Shown: piece by piece, positions 54,817-64,000 of the stretch
Position numbering within the stretch: position 1 is the first letter of the stretch
Layout of the letters: each line of letters opens with the position of its first letter
From: Ramazzottius varieornatus
Taxonomy: Eukaryota; Tardigrada; Eutardigrada; Parachela; Ramazzottiidae
Reading direction: 5' to 3'
Length of the DNA stretch: 64,000 bases
Assembly (NCBI GenBank): GCA_001949185.1
Contig: BDGG01000004.1
Coordinates: forward strand, 2,670,912 to 2,734,911
The notes under the pieces: generated by a model
What the model was told of the DNA's origin: nothing
Database searches by the model: none
What the model saw: only the letters and a program-made list of their open reading frames with translations
Made by a program: the position numbers and the translations under genes

Positions 54817-56446
54817 ATGGCACCAGCCGCGACGTCCACAAAGACATCTGGGATATCTGCTCAAGGACAACAGGCTCAGCCAGCGACGCTCAGCACTGCA
54901 ACACAGGCAAATGGCGTCCCCGTGCAGATTGCCATCACTGGTCCCGATGGACAGCTCTCCTACCAAACCATCAACATCCCTTGGTCGGTCCTACAGTCTG
55001 CCAGCTCTAGTGCCACACCAACCGCAACTACATCGGCAGCCACTACGACAACTGCTCCTGCAACGACCGTGCAGGCAACGCCAGCCAAAGTTACCACCAC
55101 CACTCCTCAAGTTGTTACCGTCTCCAAACCTGTCAGCAGCGATGATCAGCCTTCAAATGCAGCTAGCAACTCTCAAGTTCACACCATCTCGGTTAGCCAG
55201 CTAACCCCCATTCTGATCCAGCATAACGGCCAGTTGGTTCAAGCGTATAATGTGACGGGAGCTCTCAAACCAGGCAACATTCTTCAGTCGTTGAATTCTT
55301 CTGAACATGGCGCTATCCAGGTAAGTCTACAATCTATATATCCCCATCCTTCATCCGTGGAGCTCTCACCGTTTGTGTGTTAGGTTGTCCCTCAAGGATC
55401 TGTAGGACAAAGTCATTCAGGTAGATATGCCTATCTAAAAAAGGCTGGTTACCATTATAATAACGGAATCTGTGGTGTGCATAATGCTCTGTGATTCCTT
55501 CTGTGTAGGCACTCCCAAAGTCGAATTGGTCTCCGTTGTGCCATTGGGCTCCAGTTCAGGCATCCAGATCCTTAGTGGAAACCAGTCAGGCTTATCCATA
55601 TTAGATAATTCGAATTCAGCGAAACGGCAGAAGCGAGTGGCTTGCGATTGTCCAAACTGTCGTCGAAGTGAAGGTGGAGTACGGTGAGCATTAAAACGGA
55701 AGCTTTAGAGGTATCCGAGTTAGGCGATTATACGGTCTCTGGTAATTTCGTGATTTGTAGAACGCCTGATAGGAAGAAGCAACATATCTGTCACCATTCG
55801 GGCTGTGGCAAGATTTACGGCAAGACTTCTCACCTTCGCGCACATCTGAGATGGCATTCCGGAGAAAGACCTTTTGGCTGCACCTGGATGTTCTGTGGCA
55901 AAAGGTTCACTCGATCTGACGAGCTCCAAAGGCACATCCGGACCCATACGGGTAAGCTGCCGTTTCTTATCCTAGTCATCTACTGTTTATCTCCATGTTC
56001 AGCTGCTATAACTATTAAAATTGTCCACAACCAAAGTACGTAGTGCATAGCTTATCCCTAGCGTTTAATTTACAGGCGAGAAACGGTTCGCTTGCCAGGA
56101 CTGTGGAAAACGCTTTATGCGGTCGGATCATCTCAGCAAGCACATCAGGTAGGCCACTCTAAACCAGCGAGAAATTGCTGTAAAATTTTGATCGAGGGAA
56201 CAAAGAGCACAGTAGGGGTGAAAGAGAGAGGTTGGTCAGTAGTTATCATTACCAGACGAAAGGTTTAAAATCGTTGGTCTTCTGTTTAGGACGCACAGCA
56301 AGAAGGTGAAGGGCGAAAACGGCGATTCCGGGTCGAAGGGAGACGATGGGGCGGAATCGGAGCCGGAAAGCTTGGATGATGGAATGGACGCCCTCGAAGG
56401 TATGGACAAGATCGACATGAATCTCAATTTGACTTCACTACCGTGA
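54817..56446 (+). CDS. Sp-family zinc-finger transcription factor
   Basis: Six exons: 54817-55320, 55384-55420, 55509-55683, 55761-55951, 56076-56148, 56290-56446; 378 aa. Sp factors bind GC boxes in promoters. The N-terminus is Thr/Ser/Gln/Ala-rich (two glutamine/threonine-type activation segments, with [14 protein letters not shown]). The Buttonhead box is CDCPNC at about residue 226. Three C2H2 fingers follow in exons 4-6: [40 protein letters not shown] and [19 protein letters not shown], whose contact residues (KHA, RER, RHK positions) are typical of Sp1-4. The C-terminal tail is acidic. The exon 4 start at 55761 was preferred over 55773 for its pyrimidine tract. Confidence 0.93.
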
Positions 56447-59330
56447 TCTGTTGGACTCCTTGGCGGGCGTCAGCTGACATTTCCAGTTTTATTTGTTCGT
56501 TTAAATACTGTTCTTAGCTACAGTACGAGCTCGTACATATTCCTACATATGCTACACCTGAATCCTTGTGGATCATATCCGCTAACCGTTGTCGCTCTCA
56601 AGGCGCTTTTCCATTGCCGTTTACTACACTGAAAAAATCGTTACGTATATACACATCACTGTATTACTTTGAGAGCCTTGTTCCGCAAATTTTGTACATA
56701 CTACTCGCACTCCCTATATTCTTGTTTCCTTTAACTTTCGCCTTTTCACACTAAAGTCTCAACGGCCCCATTATGTACTATCTTCATTGTAGCAGGAACA
56801 AATGACTTTTCGGGTTGATGCCAGCCAGCGATCTTGCCAGTGTCTAGGGTCCAACTGTTGGCCGTCAGAGTTGTGCAAATAGCTGCCCGGAACGTAAATA
56901 CCAGAATCAACATGGCAGTCTCTCACATAGTTCTCTCTGATATCAAACACTGTAAACATCACAAAATTGTAACGCAGCGTCTGATGCTCCGGATCACCTC
57001 GATAGTCCGTGTGTCTGCTTCACCTGGTACTTTCGCTCGAACATGAGTTGCGAAGGTGACCGGTGGCCGTGGGCGTATTCGTGAGAACAGTGCTTGCATC
57101 TCGGTCATATTTTCTGTTGCTACCTTGTATGACTTCTGACTTTTCTTTTCACTTCCGTATAGAATACGCGGTAGATGACCACATGAAATACGCGTTAATG
57201 TGATGGGGTGGTACAGTACTGTATCGTTATATGGAAGGTACGTATATGAGTACGAGAGAGGTACGCGCTGGCCTCTCTCCGTATCTTGACCACTGTCAAA
57301 ATGCTTCTTCAGCTTCTGTCATTTCTGAAGACGCTATAGAGCAGCAAGTTAGCTACTGTTTGGCAGAATCTTAAAACTTGTGTCCACGATTTGATGCTCC
57401 ACTGGACTGTTCTAAATCAATCACTGTGCTAGTGAGCAAGAGCCTGATTTAGAAATCCGGTCATCTATCGCTATCATCTGACAGCTGCGCGGAGGATTAT
57501 AAGTGCAAATGGACCTCTGCCACGCTTCAGCAAGCTGTTAACATGTGCGCTCATGAATCGCGGGTTAGTTCAAATTCCAGATTATTACGCGTGAATGATA
57601 GTGGATTTATCCTGAATTTCGGCGGTTCTGTATTATATTCGGGAGATTCCTGGACACCGGTCAGCTTGTTGCGTATGCCTATGTTCGATTTCCCATTGTC
57701 ACGGTAAGTCAACCAAGCGTGAGAGGGTCGTGTGTTGGAAGATAATTTTCATTTCCATCGACAAATATGCCTTCTTGCTTTTATGAATTTGGCTCAAGGG
57801 CAACATTGTCATGGATTTTCTACCATGCCTAATAGCCTCGGTAAACGCGTGATGGTGTGGAACATGCGGACGGCAGACGCACTTCCAAAATTAATGATGT
57901 AACTGCGTGCGCAATATCATACAAGATTAGTTCCGGCGGGTTTCTAGACCCTGGCCGGTACCTGTGGCGCAACTGGACTACCTATAGGTAAAAACATACT
58001 CGGTACAGGTATATGGGCACAAAAAACAACGAGCACATAGTTTCGCAGACATGTCACCGTTTGCCAACGCTCTGTAACCGCTTAGCAAATAGTACTGTAA
58101 TTATTTTTTACACACTACATGGCACTCTTGGTGAGTTTGAAGACGGCATTCTTGGGCGCGTGCGGTGTCATAAGTCTGGTAACTTTTTTCTTTTGCGGGG
58201 TTTCTGGTGCAATGAACTTTGTGTTGATGTTACAGTGTAGGCAAATAAGGTACTCTAGAAGGAGGAGGGCCAAAGTCGAGTTTTCGACAAGTGACGTAGA
58301 AGTCCGGCTCGAAGTAATCAGCAGATCAAGCGGCAGTTCACGTCTCTGGATTGCAGCTTGATCAGCTGTTTGTTTTCTGCGTCACGTCGATTTTGGCCTT
58401 GCCCCCTCTTAGAGTACCTTATTTGCCTACACTGTACGTGTGCTCTTCTACCGTTCTGTGGTAGATCGAGTGTCTGTTTAATATCAAATCTACCGAGCTG
58501 CTCGAATCCACTTCCTTGTGGGCGTAAAAAGCCGCATGTTTGAACTATTTCGACTGAAGCGTCACAACAGAATAACAAAATATGTGACGATCAGGCCGGG
58601 TACAGGCGTGCCTGAGCAGAAATTTAAGCTTCCCGACGCAAACAATGCAAGTTCGAAGCTCTAACAAGACCTCGCAATGACATAAAAAAGTTAGGGTTGC
58701 TCGAGTACGGGTCTCTAAGAGCGTTTATCTGCATGACCCGTTTTGCATTTGAGCATTGAGTAGTGTAGGATATTTTTAAAATTGATTGTAAAATCCAGCT
58801 GGCTGTTGACGTGCGTAACCGGTTTTTCGCTACGTCAGGCCCCGACGACTTCCCTCTGCGAATACCAAGTTCATGACGGCTCAAATGGCGACAAGCACGA
58901 GCGCTTATCGCGGAAAACTAGCCATAAAACTGAAGTACCCCACCTGTTACACCCTGGGCGTTGTGGAGAGTTTCAGTTCGTTCGCTCATCATCAGCGCTG
59001 GTATTGCGAGCTTACCTTGTCCGGACGAGTTTCGGGATGTAATTAAAGAACATCAAGGCCGTCTCAAAGATTTTTTAGGAAAATATCCGGTCCAGTTTCT
59101 TCTGTTTCTCAATGACAGTTACCGGATTTCAAAGAAAGTTATTGAAGTTGTACTATAATTATAAGAACCCATTACAGAGGCTCTCTAAAGATGGCGCTTT
59201 TGTCGGTAATTTCCTGCCACAGCTGTCCCTTATAGACCAAGTTATCACAGAATTTCAAATGTGAAGTTAGTATATACCTATTGAAAAACTATTCTACTGT
59301 TTTTATGTTCACAGTTAAACTAAGTGCAGG
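56447..59330. other. Long intergenic region
   Basis: Nearly 2.9 kb without an accepted gene. It holds a foldback repeat (58231-58437). The open frames are short and featureless. The last few hundred bases precede liprin-beta and may contain its promoter or 5' UTR. Confidence 0.45.
58231..58437. repeat. Foldback (MITE-like) element
   Basis: The arms 58231-58331 and 58356-58437 are reverse complements, with the identical block cagtgtaggcaaataaggta at the outer ends and gatcaag against cttgatc near the loop. The middle of the arms is more diverged. It has no coding capacity. Confidence 0.65.
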
Positions 59331-62300
59331 ATGCCTGTGTCCCAAACTTCCACGGATTGCAGCGAGGGTTTCGGAAATGCCGCGAGTGTCCTGATGGCGG
59401 CGTTAGCTGAAATGGATTTCATCATAGCAGGTAAGCACTATGGTACTATACCCACGGCTTTCGCACTGTTCAACATTACACGAGGACTTATGTCGTCTCT
59501 TACAGAATCTAAGTTCTCACTGGACAACCACTCGACCTCCAGTTCGTGTAGCACTTCCGGAACGCCCAAGTTGAATGGCGCCACCTACACTAACGGGAAT
59601 ACTTCTGCTTCTCAATCGGCGGTTTCTCCAGCAACTCTTTCGACCGCGATTAATAACCTTAAGATGAAAGCCAAACAGCAGAATGGAACAGTGAAGACCT
59701 CTCAAGAGTTCTCAACGCCTCACTACCCAACAGAAAACAACAGTCGGCGAGAGTCGGTGGCGAAAGAGGAAGTAAACAAGCCTACATCACCAGAGCCTTT
59801 GTCCATCATAACCCAATTAGCCGAAGAGCTCAGGTTGCAGCTTGAGTTAAGTGACGAACCTGCAAGTTCCTCGTCGACCAGAGCGGTCGCAACAACCATT
59901 CAAGCACTACAAGGATGGCTCGAGCAGTCGAAAGAGAATAAACCCGATAACGCCGGAAACGAAACTCCATTGTCTAAGGTAAGGTACATATCATTACATG
60001 TGCCATGTGTGAAATTAGTATCTCTTTTTGAATTACTTTAGGATTAGAAGGAAAACGCATTAGGTAATCCGCCTAGATTATAGGTTATTATTCCATAACC
60101 CACTATAACATAGCCGGAGGGTAGGAAAAGGCACGGCTAAAAGGAAAGAAGCTGTGCTGACGGCGGAAGAGCGGATGTTCTTTCCGTGAAACTGCAGAAG
60201 TGGAGCATACGTAGGAATGAAGACAGGTTTATTTTGGGCTCGGCTCAGAAGGGAAGTTGCGGTTTGTTACAAAAAGAGCGTGATCTTATTACGGAGTGCT
60301 CGTCTTCTGACAACAGCCCAGGCGGATGTCAGGCAAGCCGCTTCCAGCTCTTTTCGAGCTTCGTTCGTTGCATCCAGTTGATCATTACAGGCGATGCTTA
60401 CTGTGTTTCCTGCGTGTTTCTTGTTCTGGTGTTCTGGGATTGATTATACTCGATTACGCTGCCTACAGCTTTTAGTGGAATGAATCGTCGTGACCGACTT
60501 TCGAACCTGGTCAAACATGTCTGCCATGTTCAGCTTCTGACAGGAACTTCACAGCTTCATGAGGCTTCGACAGATTTCGAGACTTACGTGCGTGACTGAC
60601 GAGGAAAACGTTGGCTTCAAGAGAAGTCCATACGGTATTCTTTATACGAACGCTCAATCGTCTTGGATAACTGCAGTATGTCCAACTCAAATCCTTCCCC
60701 TCACCATTCGGATAAGACTTGGAACGTCAACTCGTTATTGCAAGAAAGCCCCACGAGCCCTTATGGGCGAGCTCGAGGGGAGTATGCAGGTTATCCCGCG
60801 GACCATACTTGGCCCAATCCGCATGGATCCTTGTCTTCCCTAAAGTCAGCTGGCAGTACAGGAAGTTTACCTCGGACGAATCGACGAGCGACCGACGATG
60901 CGATGCAAAACCTGCAAGCACGGATGCGAGCTCGCAGCCGAAGTCCACAGATTCGACGGCGACCCTCTTCCTTGTTGCTTTGTACCGATGTTCATTGCCA
61001 CAACTGTAACGGTAGTTCGGCGGCATTGTCCCCGGATAACTACACTTATCGTCATCCAGGATGTTCCCAGTGCTGGGAGGAAACACATGCTAAGGTTTGA
61101 GAAGCTTGGTTCGCGATGAATTAAGTCAGTTGTTGTAAAGAACTAAGCACACTTCCGCATATGTGGAGCACATGACTGAGCTATATGCCTGGAGCCACGG
61201 TTTATGAGGGTGTTTGCGAACAAAACGAGCATAAAAATGTCGAAAAAGACCGCGAGTATCTCAAGAATATCGCCACGCCTGAATGATAATCTTTTTACAA
61301 TGGGCGATCCGGTGTGTCATAACCTTGTTCGTTCTTTCGTCAATCGACACTTCAGGCAGTCTTTGATTTCACTGTACTCGCAAAGCGGTTGTTCGATCCT
61401 AGCCAACCAAACTGTGAGCGGATCCCTTTTCCTGAAGAACGGATTCACAGTTTTTTCTTCCTGTTTTGACTAGGGAGATGCGAACAATGGGTACAGCGTT
61501 TCTGACAAACACTCGGACGCAGTACAGCGTGCTGAAGGAGAACGGGACAATCTGCAAGCGCAACTCAACCTGAGCTTCGAACAGACTCAGACGCAAAGAG
61601 AAAAGATCCGGGAACTCGAGGACCTGTTGCTTGAGAAGAGTTTACAACTGGAAAGTACGGAAGATCTGCTAAGAGAGGTGAGAGCGCATCATAGTCTGAG
61701 TAATAAACCATTCTCTCGTGAGATTGTCATGCTTGTCTGCTCGAGGCCAAAGGTTAATATCTGATCACTTTCTAGTGTGATAAGATAACAAGACTATTTA
61801 ATAAGAGTATATCTCGGCAATTCGTGAATTAGATAGATCTGTGCGGTTCCGATGACCTTCTCGCCATATATTTCTCATCGTCCTGGAGAGCTCGAACTAA
61901 ATGTTCTGATGACGTTTCCCAAATCCATACACGGCATATACAGTATTTTCGGAAACAATCTTCACAGAATTTGTTTGTGTATTAACAGGAGATGCTTTCG
62001 CGCTCCCAGCTCCAAACGGATTTGTATAACAAGCTGAATCTTTTGACGGAAATGAAAGGCATAAAAGTCCCCGGTGGAGCGTTATCTTCCCATTCTGCAT
62101 CGACCAACGGCGCTTCCCAGGTACTAAAAAGGGGCAGAAGTTTTGCGCTGTATTTGCTCTAGATATTATTTGATCTGCGAGTCTTTCAAACTTTGTGCTC
62201 GGAGCGCGGGTTACTTTCAGTGATGCTTCGAATTCGACATCTTTTTGTTTCGAAGGTCCAACATGGCTCCACCGAGAACTTGAATGGTACTGGCTCCCGG

Positions 62301-64000
62301 CAGTCTCCAGCCCATCTCATGCATCAGCTACGTTCAGGTATTTGATTGCACAATTCTACAATGCCTCGCTCGATGAACTTTTCTGTATTGATATTAAAGT
62401 TTTCAGCTGTGACTGAGTACCGAGTCTTACTATGCAACAGGCATCTGGAAGTCTTTCTATTTCAGAATATGAGCTGGAGAAACTCAAAAGGATGGTAGAA
62501 CTGTTAACGATCAAAGTCGATCAAAAGGATCTCCGCATTCGCGAACTGGAGAGCCAACTGAAGCTACAGTCAAATTTTCGAGGTTAGAAAACCGGATTTT
62601 TTGCGCATCTCATAAACTGCAACTTCGAGTTCTTCGATTAAATTTTCGGCATTCGATTGCAGAGACAGACCTGAACCATCGAAAAGTGGATGTTTCACAG
62701 TCACGCGATGGCGGCAGAAAGCCACCTGTTGTTACTCGCCCACTGACGAACGGGAACAAAACCAGAAGTAATCCTTTGGCAACCTTGAATCTGCAACAAT
62801 TGGGCAAGTCCACCGGATCAGACGAGAGCTTGGTCGTAAGTTAATCTCGGTTTCTCGTTCGGAAGTGTGCCCCGTGAAAACGCCTTTATCACTGCAGCGG
62901 TATACAGAGTCGATAACGTCGGACCGAAGTGGGTTGAATGGAGTAGACGGTCGATCGCATCGTCGGGACTCATCCAGTAGGTCCAATGGGCACAATAGCA
63001 CATTGCGTTCCCGCAGTGTTGACGGGCGTTCGGTGCGTTCGACGACGGACTCGAAGAACGATGCTGCTGGTTTTTCGTTTGTCAGTCATCGCGAGCAGCA
63101 CTCTTTTCGGGTCTCTCCATTGTCACCTTCTAAAAGCTTTGCTGAAAAGCTCTGCCTTCCGTCCATGTCCTCTTCCTTTAGCTATCTTAGACAGAACAGC
63201 CTTATCAGTGATCCGGAAACCAATGCCCATGAATTCATGCGCTGCAATAGCGTCCCTAATCAGCTGGGAAGACTGGGTGCGTAAGGTGGCGGGCTAGCTT
63301 CGCTTTTTGGTCCTCGTATTGTATTTCCCTCTGTGTCAGTCTGTGATGTACCTCTTTTTCCTTTTTCTTTCCAACTCTATCAGAAAACGTTTCAAGACAA
63401 ATGCATTCTTGAGCTGGCTAACAATTGAAGTCGTGGGTTATGTGAAATGTTATGCTTCACTGCAGGTAGTGAATCAGATTCGATACGAATTCGCTCTTCT
63501 ACGCCCAAAAGCGCCACATCTGAAGACGCGAAACTCAACTTAAAAAAGTTCTTCGAAAAGTATGTTTCTGCCAGACCTAGCTCAAACTCGGGAGCCAGCT
63601 CGTTCGGTTCACGATCCTTCTTACGGTTTTATTTCGTCTCACTGTAGGTTCACGCGGGGCAGTTCGTCGAACCTGAACGATCCTAGGGCCAATAACGGGC
63701 ACTTCAAAAGAGGCGGGGTTCGTGCCACTGCTGGTCCGCGCTTGAACCTTGGTACTAATGGTTCGATCCGGAGAAAGCCGTTGTAAGTTCCATACAGGCA
63801 ATTGCAAGACTAATCCACGCCTTAGAACTACGTTCTCACACTTTTTTCTTCCATCTTTGACAGGGATTTCAGTGTGCCATTGCGACAGTGGGACCATGCT
63901 ACTTTGTTCCAGTGGCTGGAAGAATACGTGCAAATTCCGATCTCCGCCCATGGGAAACGAGGTTTGATGGACGGAGAGCAAATTCTCAAAGCCACTTCCG
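59331..64000 (+). CDS. Liprin-beta, partial (runs off window)
   Basis: Exons: 59331-59430, 59506-59978, then an unresolved join, 60677-61094, 61474-61677, 61989-62120, 62256-62337, 62466-62582, 62663-62835, 62898-63276, 63466-63559, 63648-63782, 63864-64000 (cut). Liprin-beta is a scaffold of synapses and cell cortex that pairs with liprin-alpha. The start ASVLMAALAEMDFIIAG and LQGWLEQ match the family N-terminus. Coiled coils follow (REKIRELEDLLLEKSLQLES; ELEKLKRMVELLTIKVDQKD), then a Ser/Arg-rich linker, and the first SAM domain begins at the end (PLRQWDHATLFQWLEEY). Exon 59506-59978 ends in phase 0 while exon 60677 needs phase 2, so at least one small exon lies in 59979-60676; 60197-60225 would fit in phase but has a weak donor. 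Exon 60677-61094 adds a Cys-rich patch (CTDVHCHNC, CSQCW) not usual for the family. Confidence 0.88.

Noticed and set aside
57538-57590. gttcaaattcc, a possible tRNA B box
   Set aside because: No matching A box or cloverleaf could be drawn around it.
60186-60443. Open frame in the liprin-beta gap, with a readable LLQKERDLITE stretch
   Set aside because: It may contain an exon, but the donor would have to be GC and the phase does not join exon 60677, so it is left unresolved.

Overview
The window is nuclear DNA of a compact animal genome. Every long gene is a chain of short exons with GT..AG introns, most of them about 45-130 nt, and intergenic gaps are mostly 0.3-2 kb. The gene set is purely metazoan: WAVE/SCAR, a KASH-like protein, RSK, an Sp-type zinc finger, liprin-beta, Ly6, LDLa and GAPDH. 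Base composition is mixed, roughly half G+C. A small-genome protostome fits best. A tardigrade or other ecdysozoan is my guess, but nothing in the window fixes the phylum. All gene models below were assembled by eye from splice signals, reading-frame continuity and remembered family patterns; no search was run.

Layout. 0.9-3.1 kb (+): WAVE/SCAR. 4.0-7.0 kb (+): a tail-anchored protein with a KASH-like C-terminus. 7.3-10.0 kb (-): malic enzyme. 11.1-13.7 kb (+): splicing factor CDC40/PRP17. 14.3-20.6 kb (+): a large secretory or ER protein built of 12 tandem thioredoxin-like repeats, with two possible C-termini. 20.9-23.7 kb (-): two head-to-tail reading units 62 nt apart, an RPA-type OB-fold protein and a 53BP1-like Tudor protein, possibly one gene. 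25.3-29.3 kb (+): p90 RSK. 30.0-30.8 kb (+): a small secreted LDLa protein. 31.5-35.4 kb (+): a coiled-coil protein. 35.8-36.5 kb (+): a GPI-anchored Ly6-like protein. 36.8-38.5 kb (-): mitochondrial oxoglutarate/malate carrier. 39.2-40.1 kb (-): an RGG-box protein with a frame break, flanked by inverted repeats. 42.3-45.0 kb (+): GAPDH, with a 720-bp foldback element in one intron. 45.4-47.8 kb: a decayed pogo-like DNA transposon. 48.5-49.3 kb (-): a prepropeptide-like gene ending in an amidation signal. 51.5-53.4 kb (+): OLA1. 53.6-54.05 kb: a LINE endonuclease scrap. 54.8-56.4 kb (+): an Sp/KLF transcription factor. 59.3-64.0 kb (+): liprin-beta, cut by the window end.

The genes do not form one pathway. 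They are a mix of housekeeping metabolism (malic enzyme, the oxoglutarate carrier and GAPDH all sit here), actin and nuclear-envelope cell biology, DNA-damage-type modules and small secreted or signalling proteins. The freshest material is the 12-repeat thioredoxin protein, the KASH candidate, the OB/Tudor pair, the neuropeptide-like precursor and the foldback/TIR elements around GAPDH.
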